A stretch of 64,000 bases of DNA from Manduca sexta (Eukaryota; Arthropoda; Insecta; Lepidoptera; Sphingidae), in contig NC_051139.1 in assembly GCF_014839805.1 (NCBI RefSeq), positions 3,782,001 through 3,846,000 of the forward strand. The letters run 5' to 3'. The notes under the pieces are model-generated. The model made no database searches. It was not told the DNA's origin and worked only from the letters and a program-made list of their open reading frames with translations. Made by a program: the position numbers and the translations under genes. This document shows, piece by piece, positions 36,819 to 49,293 of this stretch (its first letter is position 1; each line of letters opens with the position of its first letter).

Positions 36819-37122
36819 CCTATTAAGTTTTGATAAGGATAAGACTCACCGACTTGACCATCCATTCTTTTTTCCATATTCTTTTAATTAATGGAGTATC
36901 CACGGCCTTACAATCCTTCATATTAAATTTTTCTAATATAGAAAGAATATAATTTAGATCTTTTAATGAAAAATATCTCGACAAATCTTACTAAAAATTC
37001 AAATTCTTGACAGTGTCAAATGTCAAATTAGATTTAAAGAAGACTATTATGTCATCAACAAAATTCCCAATATCATAAGTCTCTTTACCATAGAGTTTGG
37101 TAGTTTAATTTTGTAAATCCAT
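36819..37122 (-). pseudogene. copia reverse transcriptase remnant, copy 2
   Basis: Holds the FVDDIIVFF box (near 37045) and the following connection region in broken frames. The same core deletion as copy 1 lies between here and the CKWIYK motif. Confidence 0.8.
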
Positions 37123-38304
37123 TTACATGGCATAACCTTTTTTTAGGCTTTGATCTACTAAATTCCATGTATGGAGTTTCATTAAAGAACTATACTCACC
37201 AGCCATATTATGGTGCCACTTATCAGCATCATCGGCATGAGTAGCTTCGTAATATGTCGTAGGTTCATTAGAATCTACCATTGACGTATTGTAAGCTTTA
37301 TAAAAATTTGTTGTTTTTCTGTCTCTGGAAGGGTATCTGCGCTCAGGGTGCGATTCCTGTTCCAAATTCGCTGTCACTTCTTCCACACTAGGCATCCTTA
37401 AGTCACTGAGAGACTCTCGCTCTTCCAGAGTCACTGACTCTTTTGCACTTTCTAGATTTACTGGTAAAGTTGCTTCAGCCGCCGGAGCTGATACTCTCAT
37501 CACAGTCATAGAATTGACAGTCATGATCAAACTCAGACTCAATCTCTTTTGCTCATCAAATAACAATATAGATTCTGACTGTGCGACAGATTGCTTCTGC
37601 CCTTTAGCGCATGTAAAGCAATTTTCAAAAAAGGTTGCATCTCTGGATATAATAACTTTTCGTGGGTTAGCAGGGTCCTCAAAAATATAAGTGCCTGGAT
37701 TTTCAGAATAACCGACGAAAATTGCTTCCTGTGCCTTGACATCTAATTTCTTCCTGTGACACGAAGGTATATGGACTAGAGCTCTACAACCAAATACTTT
37801 TAGATGGCTAAGATCACCTTTTCGTCCATACCATTTGTCATAAGGAATTTGTCCACCTAAGGCTCGATGAGGAGACCTATTCTTAAGGTAAATGGCAACT
37901 TGGAATGCATCTTCCCAGAATGCTTTCGGTAGTGAACTTTCAGCTAGCAACGTTCTTGCCTTTTCTGTAACCGAACGATGGGTGCGTTCCGCTACTCCAA
38001 CTTGCTGAGGACTATAAGGCGTCGTTGTTTGATGTTCAATACCTTTTGAAGCAAGATAATCAACAAACTCTTTATTCACGAACTCCTTACCTCCATCAGT
38101 CCTAATTGCTTTAATTGTTTTATCTAACTGATTTTCAACAAAACGTTGAAACACACAAAATATATCTTTGACTTCTGTTTTAGAAGAAATAAAATAAGCA
38201 AACACTTTTCGCGTATAATCGTCTACTATTGTCAACATATATCTATTTCCTTGAAAAGAAGTTGTAGACACCGGTCCCATCAAATCCATATGGATCAGTT
38301 CCAA
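37123..38304 (-). CDS. copia integrase and linker to RT, copy 2
   Basis: The longest intact polyprotein piece in the window, 393 codons. From MDLMGP (Asp7), through RTDGGKEF and VGVAERTHRS, it has all three integrase catalytic residues. It then continues through FVGYSENPG and a variable linker into the start of the reverse transcriptase region (YYEATHADDADKWHHNM), ending at a frameshift just before CKWIYK. Copy 1 is broken across the linker. Confidence 0.9.
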   Translation of the reverse strand: MELIHMDLMGPVSTTSFQGNRYMLTIVDDYTRKVFAYFISSKTEVKDIFCVFQRFVENQLDKTIKAIRTDGGKEFVNKEFVDYLASKGIEHQTTTPYSPQQVGVAERTHRSVTEKARTLLAESSLPKAFWEDAFQVAIYLKNRSPHRALGGQIPYDKWYGRKGDLSHLKVFGCRALVHIPSCHRKKLDVKAQEAIFVGYSENPGTYIFEDPANPRKVIISRDATFFENCFTCAKGQKQSVAQSESILLFDEQKRLSLSLIMTVNSMTVMRVSAPAAEATLPVNLESAKESVTLEERESLSDLRMPSVEEVTANLEQESHPERRYPSRDRKTTNFYKAYNTSMVDSNEPTTYYEATHADDADKWHHNMAGEYSSLMKLHTWNLVDQSLKKGYAM

Positions 38305-38519
38305 AGGGAAGTAGCCCTATTAAACGCTAACCTTTTGAAAGGTTTTCTTGCTTGTTTACCTTCCACGCAAGCGATACAACTAGTTTTATCTACTCCTGTA
38401 TACTTTATACCTACCTTGTGATTTTTCAGTTGGTTCATGCCTATACGACACAAATGTCCTAACCTCTTATGCCATATTTGATAACTATCCTGACAACCAG
38501 AGTGCACATCTTGTGTCAA
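38295..38519 (-). CDS. copia pre-integrase domain, copy 2
   Basis: Identical in product to 26493-26717: an HHCC zinc-binding module with WHKRLGHL and CIACVEGK. It is offset in frame from the integrase segment. Confidence 0.85.
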   Translation of the reverse strand: MTQDVHSGCQDSYQIWHKRLGHLCRIGMNQLKNHKVGIKYTGVDKTSCIACVEGKQARKPFKRLAFNRATSLWN

Positions 38520-38639
38520 AAATTATCCGCCACATTCTCGGAAACATTTACAGTTCTATCTAAAACGTACAGTCCACCACAGGGCGAGGCATGAGCAACA
38601 GATTCACCTGTAAAATTAAAAGTATCAGATTTATAAAAG

Positions 38640-38908
38640 TTACATCCATTTTATCAAAACACAAATAAAACCCTTTTCAACAGTTTTATATACAGATAAC
38701 AAACTAGCTTTCAAATCTGGTATATAAGCAACATCACTAATATTGTTGACCACGTTCTCGGGCGTGTTTATTGAAATATTTCCAATTCCGCAGCACTTAA
38801 TCTGTTCTCCATTTGCGACAGTAACAGTACCTTGATTCTGTATCGAGATATTCTGAAACCAGTCCCGTCTAGAAGTCATGTGTCTAGTACAACCTGAATC
38901 TACATAAA
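38640..38908 (-). pseudogene. copia protease region, copy 2
   Basis: An open frame resumes at MTSRRDWFQN, just after the DSGCTRH active site, which lies in the 38880-38915 stretch. A single-base loss near 38932 separates it from gag; copy 1 is open there. Confidence 0.8.
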
Positions 38909-39682
38909 TTATGTCCTTTCTTGGGTTTCCAGAGTATTAAGACTTGTAAATATCGTATCATTGGTATTTACCGCATTGCCTTTCTCCTTCTTGTTTCTCT
39001 GTGGACAGTCTGGTCTCTTATGTCCAGGTGTCTTGCACTCATAACAAACTATATTCTTCTTCATTGACTTAGGCTTCTTCTTCGCATGAAAAACAGAGTC
39101 TAATGACGTAGCCACATCTTTGGACATTTCATTAAGCAGTTTTGTTTTCACCAACTCTGTAGTCACGTCTACATTGCAATTTTCTAAAGCCATAATGAGA
39201 GGTTCATACCTTGGAGTTAGACCTCCCAAAAGTATTGCAGCAATAGACTTGTCCTCTATGACTACATCAATATCCGCAAGATCCTGTGCGGTTGACATAA
39301 CTGCGTTAATATATAGTTCAATATTTTTGAACTCTGATAGACTCAACCTGTACAGTCTACGCTCCAAAAATAATCTTCGTCCTATTCCCTTATCTTCAAA
39401 GGCTTTTTGCAAACAAGTCCATGCCTCAGATGCAGTTTTCGCACATCTTATATGGGTTATCGCTGCACCTTCTACTGATAAGCATATCTTTGCTAATGCC
39501 TTTGCGTCTTTGCGTACCTTTGTAGAGGCAGGGGTTGTGTCTCCATCTCGGTATCCACTAATTGTTTCCCATAAATCCTCATGGATAAGGTAATTTCGCA
39601 TCTTGAACTTCCAAGTCGGATATCCATCTTTTATCCTCAAACAAGGAAATGGAAAGATGTGATCGACGCAGGGAATTTTCAT
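38909..39682 (-). CDS. copia gag, copy 2
   Basis: 257 codons from an ATG at 39680-39682, the best gag start in the window, ~130 bp inside the 5' LTR. Contains YPTWKFKMRNYL, a leucine-rich capsid-like region and the CYECKTPGHKRPDC zinc knuckle. It ends by frameshift shortly before the protease active site. Confidence 0.85.
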   Translation of the reverse strand: MKIPCVDHIFPFPCLRIKDGYPTWKFKMRNYLIHEDLWETISGYRDGDTTPASTKVRKDAKALAKICLSVEGAAITHIRCAKTASEAWTCLQKAFEDKGIGRRLFLERRLYRLSLSEFKNIELYINAVMSTAQDLADIDVVIEDKSIAAILLGGLTPRYEPLIMALENCNVDVTTELVKTKLLNEMSKDVATSLDSVFHAKKKPKSMKKNIVCYECKTPGHKRPDCPQRNKKEKGNAVNTNDTIFTSLNTLETQERT

Positions 39683-40833
39683 ACTCGAAACATCTCAGAT
39701 TCATGTGACATTTTCAGACTATTACTATTTCCTAGTCACACAAAAATATATTCAACTTTATTTTACTAAAAACGTGAAAAAATCTAAGAACTAAGCGTTC
39801 GTGCTGATAACGTGTTGTAAATATGGTATATGTTCTTAGTAATTAAATAAAGTTAGTAAAAGATGTTATTGACATGAGTGTTTATTTCGGACTAAAAGGG
39901 AAGTAACTATGGCAAACAAAATACAATTAGTTCTAAAAATAGAACATATAAAAAATAATAAGTCACGACGAAGGTTACAATCTCCAACAATAACAATGGT
40001 CAAAATAGCTTGGCAATAGCAAGCTGGAGATTGACTACTCATGTGATAAAATGGTCTCTTTTGACTTAATTAAAATAAGAAAGTTTTTATGTAGTAATCA
40101 ATAAACATAGCCCTTGAACTTCATAGGATTAGCTTATTCATTTTGTCACGCCAGATTGAAAAGAATAAATAAATATCTTTACCCTATATGAAAGGAAGTT
40201 TGGACTAGTGCCAAATTTTTCAAACCATTGAAACTTCGCAGACACGGTAAATGTTATGAAGATTTGAAACCTCTTTCAAGACATCTTACTGCATAAATTA
40301 AGAGATAAATATCTGGCCTTCGAAATAAATTCTCATGTGCTAACTGTGAACTGTTATTAATAATAATAAACTTCATTGCACATGATCCATACCCTAACGT
40401 ATATTGTATAAGTTTAAAAAAAATACTCCACTCAAATTTAAAAAAAACATTATAGTTGAGGTCGCCTCCACCCAGCGTCGATACGTTGCCGCTATCAGCC
40501 TGTCAACCAAACTCATAATAATGGAGTAAATTTTTTTAATAATACTGAAGCCGTATATATTAAGGTATGAAGTTTAAATCATAAACAGAATTAATTTGCT
40601 TGTGGTAGGATATTTATATCTTCCCGGGTAGCGGAAACCGATTAGTGTAAAACCCGCCGTAGTAAACATAATTGTGTCACGTGTATACTGGTTTTAACCA
40701 TGCCCAACTTGTATCGACTGCCTTAATAATTTCTCCGTATGTTTTTTATACCGGCAAGGCAAAATGACCCTTATGCATCTGATGATAAGTAGAGTGGAGT
40801 CTAATAGAATGTCGACTGAGAGTTGATTACCCC

Positions 40834-43800
40834 TCGACAGTCGCCACAATTATGCCGGCCTGTTGGAATAAGAGAAGTGCTATCTATTTGCACCTGGACA
40901 TCACCTTACTAACGTGCAGTGGAGCGATTGCTATGCGAGAATAAAATAGTTCAAACTTTCCAAACCAGAATCAATACAAAGCACCTAAAACACGCGCTAA
41001 TAACGTGTCAAAGCAATGATAACAAGCCGACGGACGGTCGGCAAATCCGTAAGACCTTCAACCCGTCATGTCGGGAAACACGTCCACTAATCCATTTAGA
41101 GGTTATAATTAAGGGATAGCCGAGGGCACGTCAAGCCACTAACCCCCCACTACCCAACCCGGCGGCATCCCAGTCCATTTGTCAGGGGCGAGCTAAACTT
41201 GGGCTGACCCTAATCACCAACTCTTTGTCACTGTTTACACTCGCGTCGGACCTCCTTCGGAATTCTTTCATTAACGTAAATATCTGCGAATTAGTTTCTT
41301 TTTGCGTTTGTATTTCCGAGTAGTCGATTGTTTTTTTGCTGGCTGTCCGTTGTGCAGGCAATTGTTTTAACAATTTTTCTAATGTTAACTTGGAAATAAC
41401 TAATTTTAGACAATATAACAATAGATTTATTTTCATTTATATTTAAACGCAAATAAACAAATTAACATAAATATATTCTTATGCCGAGCCACATTTTCTC
41501 ACAAAGTCTCATTGGTATTGAATCTTAATTAACTTACTGTAGCCTTAAATTATCCGAAAATCTTTCACGCGGGCGAAGCCATGTGACAAAGCTAGTTGAA
41601 AATAAGTCTCTGAGTAGCTTTGTTATAGTCAGATCTAATTTGGGCCGAAATCCTTAAATTTAATCGTAAAATTCCATTACCTAAGTAGGTTTTTGGAGCA
41701 GGAATGGAAAATTATTACTTCCACGAGATTTCTGATGAACGGAGGCAGGATCAAACCTTTGAATATTCTAAATTTAACAATGAATCTGAACCATTTTTTA
41801 TCGTAGTTCTCGTATTTTTGCAAGCTTTAATTTAATTTTTAATATATGTATGTCAAATCTAGCAAGTGAATTTAAAAATTATTCCTCATCCGATCAAGAT
41901 GGTTGATGATGAGATTGCATTAGGATGAAATTTTGCACAAACATTTAGTTTCGGTAACAATGCATGGTTATTTTTTTACTTTACCCCTGATTACACTTTT
42001 TCCGACGGATCTTCCCTTTTAGATCACAGAACCGTTATTGCATTAAAATATTTCAAAGTCTCAAAGTATCGCAGCGCAGTGACTCTGTAATGGAAAGACT
42101 GAACACTGCAACCGCTTCACTACTTACAGCTTATTATAATTAGCGTTCTGCTTATACTATTTAAATGTAAAGTGCATTAATACATACAAAAACGTTGCCA
42201 AAGCATAAAATAATGTATAGAAAAATGAATCCTTCCTAGCCGAATTTTGGCCACAGCCACCAATATTTACGGAGATATTATAGTGCACAAGTGAGTGCGC
42301 AATACATAGGTGCTTGCTCTATTCCTTCAATTACTTAGCCTGGTGAGACGTTAATCCAACACGACCGGAGTCAAATCAAGAGCATGAACAACGGCTTTAC
42401 GTGCTATCCGAGGCATACCGCCATCTTCTTGACTCCGAGCTGTAAATGAGTAATTTTTAAGATAGAAAAACCCAATCACAATATTTTTTGTCCCAACCCG
42501 GAATTCGAATCCAGGACTTCAGCTCTGTGGTCGTACTCGTCTCGCATACCCATTACAGTTACGCCTCCGAGGTACTCAATCACTGTACTACGTATATAGT
42601 TCTAAATATTAGCGTGACCATTCTTTGCTTCAACGAAACCTTGTTAAAATCAATATGCAGGCTGCTGGTATACCTTTAAACAAATAAAAAAAACCTATAT
42701 CAAATGACTTGTAAAATTTTCTCTTCCCCCGTACTGTTTTCAAAACAATGCATAGAATTAAGACGATCAGTAAACATTTTCCCGTCCAACTGCATCTCGG
42801 CAAAATAGTTGTTGTTTTTTCACTCATCTATCTCCCGCTCCTGACTTCTCAACTTATTTCACTGCTACGTTTCTTTGTGGATTATTTCCATGCACTTGGA
42901 TGGGTTTCTTTTACTTGCGGACTTTGTGACTGTTGGCTTTGGACAAGAAGTGCATAATAGATATAAGTTAAGCGTGGCGCAGACGCTATCGAATTATTTG
43001 TTGCTGAGAAAAACTATTATGTCACTCATGATTGCTTCAACTTCAGCAACAAATAGTGTAAATACATACTATACTGTTGTGTAGATATTAATAAGTTGTA
43101 TTTTTCGCAACAAGTTGACAACGTCGGCGTAGAATTTCAAATCGCTAATTATTAATCACTACATTTACTAAAAATAACACAATAAAGTGATGTATTTTAT
43201 TGGTTTTATTAAAACAATTGCAGATAAACAAAAAAATTAAAGATGCGTTCTAAAATTATGATTGAATTGTCACACTTTTTAGATAAGCTCACCCACTAAG
43301 TAACTTATACAGCATGACAACAGTTTCTTTGAGATGGCAAAATAAAAAATGCTAACAAAATTCTGGTCCCGCACCAGGAAAAGCAAAACCCAAATCCCCA
43401 TCACCGTTAAAAATTCACGAAAGATATTTCCCAAAATACGTTATGAATTTTTTGAATCTCGAAACATGTAATATCGTGTTCGAAATTCAAAAGCACATTT
43501 GCCAAGATTACGTGATGTTGACCACGGGCAGGCGCATCGCGTCGAGCTGGCTAATCTTCAGAAAATCCCCATCAGCCGTAATGTCCCGGCGTCATTACAT
43601 TCGCCTTTTTACAGGAACGGCCGCAGGACGATATTAAAATTGTGAGCTAAATACCCGAGCCCGGTGTCGCGACGGTCTTACAAACAGATTCCTGGTTGTG
43701 ATTAGAAAATCCCCGTCGAGTTTTATATTCTTGAGATGAAATATGAAGCTTATTTTTTTGGCTTCGTTGCACCGCGCCTTTGATTAATGAGTGCGCTTTG

Positions 43801-46520
43801 TAGAAAATCGAGCTAGTATTAGATGAAACTGCGCAACTTTCATCTAGGAATTTTATTACGACATAAAAGGCACCTGAACAATGCCGTGTTGCATAAACGA
43901 TGAAATAGAAAGCACACAGTGCCGCGGGTGATGGTAGTTCCAATACAGCAATTCTAGTACATAGACACGTTATCGAGAATTGCAAACGTTGAGTAAAGGG
44001 AGGCCGGTGGTCGCAAGTTTGAAACTTTTTGTTCTCGTCACAAACATCATAAGCAGAAGTCGCAGTTTTCATTGTCGACGCCGAAATGTGGCTGCGGTTA
44101 CCCGTCCCCTCCCCGCTACTCCCTGCTGCCGCCCGCCAGCGCCGAATTCCAGCCAACAACTTCAGAAGAACTGCTTTGTGGCTCCCATGTGGAGGTCGTG
44201 TAGAATGATTCGCTTTCTATTATACTCGTAAGTACCGGAGTTTAACAAAGAAGCGGTCATGCGTGAACAATGTTAATTTTGGACTTGTTTATACTGATGT
44301 TAATTTGTTTTTAATTTTTGTAACAGAAAGTTAACAAACGAGTAAATATATTAATGGTTATCAAAAATGAGTAATTATATTTTTTAGGTTTTTTGAATAA
44401 CTTTGAAGTAAATGCACCCTTAAATAACTCCTTGAGAAATATTGTTACATTCATTGTCACTGTTGCAATTGATTTTGAGCTCACCCAAAGATTTTTTCGT
44501 TAAAGAAACCACGATCTATCTATAGCCATCTGACAAGCCAAAATATGTTATCTGAAAACGTGCCACATACAAGGCGTTACATTATTACCTTAAAATTCGT
44601 TTCGCTACGTTTACGTTCCCTCTCTGTGGTTATGACATTCCACCGCCACTACGGCTAAAGATTAAATACTTTGACGCGCTGTACCGCGAAAATAGAATAT
44701 TTCTTTAGTTTCTTACACACTAAACGATGTCTTGTGATTTTTATATTGCCATGGGAATATAATCCTATTGTACGTGGTGGTAAGCGAAGTGGGGTCCAGA
44801 TGTCGACTGTCGATAGATGATTATCCCTTGGTAGCCAACACAATTATGCAGTTTTCAAGACCAGGAGCGGAGTGAATTCATTTTAAAGGCCTTACAATAC
44901 TACGTCACCAGCATAGCACGTAGATTCCTAGTATATTACAGGGTGTAGTCTATAATGATGACAATTTTATCTGCAACATAAATGAGCCGAATCGACTCAC
45001 AGAATAACAAATTAAAATTGCTGTTATACCTTTCGGATTCGTATAGTTATTTATAACTCTGTAATTGGAGGTAATCATTATCGCAACCAAAAACCGACAT
45101 AAATTATAATATTCTTTATTTTATACCATTACGCTTTATGAAGTTTAGTTTTTGTTGACGATATGGCGACAATCTCGCTTTCCGTCACATCTTGAGACGT
45201 AACGCATATGGCGAAAAATGGATTAAACCTCTGCCTACGCCTTTAAGAATGAAAATGAATAATGTATTTGTTTCTGTTTTAATTACAGTATTACAAAACC
45301 AAATTTCAATCCAACAAACATAAGCGCTACTTCAAAGGTATTTGTGTCGCGAATCGCGATTCGGATAAACGCGACAAACGGACATAGTAAGCTTGACATT
45401 AGTTTGAAAGTAGGACGCGATTTGAGCCAGCGGAGCCACAATTTCGGGGCTGGGATGCGAGATACGTTATCTCTTTGTACGCCGAGCCCTTTCACATCTG
45501 ATGGTGCGGTTAGCGGTGACGCACGTTTTTATCTTGCATTTGTTTATCTCTTTGAAATGGATGGCTTTCAGACAGTACGGAATGGCGCGCCACGTTAATG
45601 GTCAAGGTTTCAAAATTTGTCAGTTTAATATTGGATTGATGTGATTTTTGTAGTTGTTTCGTATTGATGCATGACACACACTTATGGCTATACACACGGC
45701 TACTATGTATTATGTCGTGTGAGAACACTGTCACACCATACCTACTATATAAAAGGCATAAATGCTTTTATTAGTATAGTACGTTTACTAATTTGTTACT
45801 ATTGCTGTTGGTAGGATATATTTTATATCTGCCCCTATGGCTACTACCGTGCACAAGGTGTTAAAATCGGCCATAGTGGCCTACGTAAGTGTGTCGCGTT
45901 CCGGGACTAGCCTGTGTATATAGAAAGAAAGAAAAATTTTATTCGCACAATATACTGGGACGCACAGAAACATTTATAAAAAGGTTAAAAAAAATACATA
46001 GTGTATATGTATATCCAATGTGTATTCCAACAGGCCTACTTCTGTAGAGGATAGGAGGATGATACAGTTTTTTGATACATCTAAATAATAAATAAAAAAA
46101 GATTTACTAATTATGTAACAAAAGTCAGCGCGCAAGGCAATACTAAAATTTCTCATGCTGACTTTTTATGTCCAAGATGGCGGCTATTGTCACATTTTTT
46201 TTTGAATGTTTAGTTTTGGTTTGGCTCGGCAACGGTGTAATTAACATAGTGCAATCCGAATATGTCGCCCAGCAAATAACGTTGCGTCACTCCGTATTTG
46301 TTGAAATTAATAATCCAAGCGTACCTTACTAAATATTATACATTAGTTTGTTGGGATCAGCTGTAGAGTATCTGGTAAGCTGTAATCCGACTTAATATCG
46401 AATTAATACCAAATTATATTCTAAAATATACTATACTAGGTTTTGCTCGCGGCTTCGCCCGTGTGAAAGAGTTTTCCGGGATAAAAGTCCCTCTATATAT
46501 TTTCCCGGGATAGTAGCCTA
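40834..46520 (+). repeat. Block A, contig 3 copy (allele X)
   Basis: Matches 1-5713. Includes the SINE head (42491-42574), the putative spliced ORF (44187-44227 joined to 45289-45598) and the type-4 module (44775-44850). Confidence 0.9.
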
Positions 46521-46745
46521 TAACCTTCCCAGGGTCTTATACTATCTCCATACCAAATTTTGCTTTCTTATACCACGTCTTATGTCACGTCCCTTTCCCG
46601 TGGGAACGGGATAAAAAGTATCCTATGTCCATCTCCTGGTTCTAAGCCACCTCACCACCAATTTTCAGCCAAATCGGTTCATCCGTTCTCGAGTTATAAA
46701 TAGTGAAACTAACACCACTCTTTTATATATATAGATATAGATTGC
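46440..46745 (+). mobile_element. LINE 3' tail (RTE-like)
   Basis: It starts 'tactaggttttgctcgcgg', contains 'gccaaatcggttcatccg' and ends in 'tatatatagatatagat'. 5'-truncated, no ORF. The allelic copy is 57433-57740. Confidence 0.6.
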
Positions 46746-47055
46746 TCTAGCCCTCATATATTTTTACTCAATGTAAGCTTTCAGCAGATAAGGCAAACTC
46801 CCTTTTTTGCCGAGCGCCACATTAATTCGGCTGGACATCGTTAGCGCCGCGTGTGTGTGATGTTCACGCTCCAGTTGGGACGGGGTTTGATTCCGAGTTT
46901 TTTCACGATGTTTTTTAAAGGATTACTCGTGAGGAAATGAATTTAAACTGATGACAACGATCGGATGTAACTAAAAATTGCCACGTAAACGTTAACGGTC
47001 ATAGGTAAGTTATGAGATTATAATTGTATTGTTCAGACTTCAAATAATGTTTGCC
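46746..47055. other. Non-coding flank of the piggyBac insertion
   Basis: Matches 57741-58085, which has an extra 31 bp near 57941. No gene recognised. Confidence 0.6.
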
Positions 47056-47192
47056 TTAACCCTTAGTAGCCTGATTTACGAAAGTGATTTTTTTTTAATA
47101 TTACTGTGTTTGCTTGAGGGTCTAGATGAAGGGAAAAATAGCTAAAAAAATCACAATATTTATTTTACATATTTATTTAGAAAAAAAAACAG

Positions 47193-47218
47193 GTATCAAT
47201 TTTGATACTTCAGGCATT
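47193..47218 (+). repeat. piggyBac subterminal inverted repeat, left
   Basis: 26 bp, the exact reverse complement of 49294-49319. Its core (gtatcaattttgatac) is itself nearly palindromic, and a related 'gtatcaaaattgaaac' lies near the right terminus (49653). Probably transposase-binding repeats. Confidence 0.85.
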
Positions 47219-47233
47219 AAGGCCATAAAGAAA

Positions 47234-49121
47234 TCAGATATATCTATGCATGAAATAATGCGAAACATTGATTGTTTTTATTATCGCATAACGACACATA
47301 ACACTTTTACAGAACCAGGAGGTAAGTTTCCTACAATTATTAAATTTACACTTATTTCTAGAATCCATAAATATTTTTTCATGACCAATACAATCGTAAC
47401 GCACGTCAGTAGAGGGTGGTACTTGTACACCTGTCCGGGGTCTTTTAGAAGGTACTGTAGTGTGTTGTCGACTGTTGGTACTGGGTCTTCCCCTTTTATT
47501 TTTCGAGTGACTTTGATATCTACATAAAGTATCGGCAAGCTCAGTTCTAAAATCTGCTAACTTCATAATATTCTTCTGAAGTTTTCCTTTCACTGTGTTT
47601 ACCTTTTGTATAGTACCCAAGCATTGATGACAGTCATGTCTAACAAGTGGTAGAAGAGCCTCGTTGTCCACTTCCTCGACTTTATGCGGATGCGATATCG
47701 ACCAATGAAGCTATCCATCAAATCAACGCCGCCCATGTGTGCATTATATTCTTTTATGACCCGAGGACATGATACTTGAACATTGGCCTTTAGTTTTTCT
47801 CGTAGCGGGTTATAGTATCCGCTGGTTCAGCGCCAACATACGTGGAAAGTAATAGTACTTGTTTGTTGTCTTTCCAACTTGTGGCCGAAAATTCTTGGCC
47901 TTCGTAAGAGGCCACATTTTCGTGATATGTTCCTCTGGGTACGTTAAACTTCATAATTTCCCGTTTCTCCGGCAGCTTGCACGACTTTCCAAGCCTGTTT
48001 CTCTGTACTGTTCCAAGACAATAAATACCTTCGCTGGTCAAGTAATGTAGCAGAGGAATATTCGTGTAAAAATTGTCAAAATAAGTTATATGATTGACGT
48101 GCCTTGGTACTGGTCGTAACAATCGAATAACTGTATTCGATACAGCTCCGAGAACTGGTTCGCCAGGTAAACGGTCTATATCTTTAGCTCCCGAGTAAAT
48201 CTCAAAACTGTAGGCATACCCAGACAGAGAGCATAAAACGTATAATTTGAATCCCCACTTATGGGGCTTGTTTGGTAAGTATTGTTTCATAAAATGTTTA
48301 ATTTTAGTGGAACACATTTGCTCGTCTACTGATAGACGATGCTCAAATGGTACTGTAATAAATTTCTTGTTCAAATAGTCTATCACTGGTCTTACTTTAT
48401 GCAGTCGGTCGTGCCGGGGATGATCAATGGGTAAATGTTTAGAGTCGTCATTCATGTGGAAAATTTGTCGAATTTTATCAAATCTGTTGCGATTCATTGT
48501 TTGTGCTATGGGTTCAAACTTTGTAATGTTTGACCAGTATGACCTGACACTAGGATAATGATATACACTAGTAAAAATAAGAATTCCAATAAATTTACGT
48601 AACTCTAAGACAGTTACAGGTTCTGTAAAGTTGGGATTCTTTTGGAAGGCATATTTATTTGACTCGTCCACTAGAAATCTCAAAATTTCTTCACCGAAAA
48701 AATAAGAAAAAAACTGAAAAGGAGTGTCTAAGTTCATAATTTCTTGTGAATACTCAGTGTTTCCAGCAAACTGGAAAGCATTTTGGACTATGTCCATATT
48801 CTTTACTCTCCACACTAAGTTTCTAGAGTTGAAAGGTGCAGTTTGCAGGTTGTTCTGGTTGCTAATTGTAGGAGTTGGGCTTCGTTCTACAGTCTCTAAA
48901 TTATGTTGCATGTCGGTATCTACGTTTGCTGCAGGCGGATCTGCATCCAAGTTTGGGTCAGTGGGAAAATTACCTACATCCTCTTCATCTTCTAGCTCCA
49001 TCAGACGATCTCTTTGGCTCGAATTATAGTCTATATCATCTTCATTGTCGGTAGAATCGTCTTCAGAAATTTCACCATTTTCTAACCGCTTCAATATGCT
49101 CTCAATCTCTTCTGGTCGCAT
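47234..49121 (-). pseudogene. piggyBac transposase, frameshifted
   Basis: A DDE-type transposase that cuts at TTAA and excises precisely. I take the start at the ATG 49119-49121 (MRPEEIES), as the open frame upstream has no ATG. An acidic N-terminus (to about residue 75) precedes the catalytic domain. RLSVDEQM holds the first catalytic Asp and YFDNFYTNIPL the second. The frame breaks at about 47806-47815. In the next frame NAHMGGVDLMD supplies the third Asp and is followed by RKWTTRLFYH. A second shift at about 47601-47612 leads to DFRTELADTL and a cysteine-rich C-terminus (RNKCKFNNC...TSWFCK) that may contain a third disruption. All conserved blocks are present, so damage is slight and recent, or partly sequencing error. 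Confidence 0.9.
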
Positions 49122-49293
49122 TTTTGATAAATTTCTATAATACAAAGAGGGAATATAAATTTGCAAAGAGGAGAATATAAATAAAAATAAAATAAAAGTA
49201 ATCCCAACACCAAGCTATGCAGAAAAATAATGAAACGGAAGTTCAAAAATTTTTATAGCTAAAGAATTAGTAGGTAGGTTTTATGTAGGGTGG

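Larger units (their letters stand above)
35955..39989 (-). mobile_element. Ty1/copia LTR retrotransposon, copy 2 (4035 bp)
   Basis: LTRs at 35955-36131 and 39813-39989, with target duplication ATAAC at 35950-35954 and 39990-39994. These flanks are identical to those of copy 1, so this is the same insertion event shown again and not a second transposition. It carries the same reverse transcriptase deletion. Confidence 0.95.
31591..42877 (+). repeat. Blocks B + A, contig 3 copy (allele X)
   Basis: Colinear with 19689-31090, including every inserted element: MITE 31801-31958, inverted-repeat element 32160-32401, LINE C-terminus 33499-33665, SINE 34727-34928, hairpin 35630-35656 and the copia element. 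Confidence 0.9.

Noticed and set aside
43647..44159. 170-codon minus-strand ORF in block A
   Set aside because: Broken or much shorter in the contig 1 and contig 4 copies; no domain; likely chance.
47126..47527. 133-codon plus-strand ORF inside the piggyBac element
   Set aside because: It overlaps the terminal region and the antisense of the transposase C-terminus; its start codon is non-ATG-like context and it has no domain.
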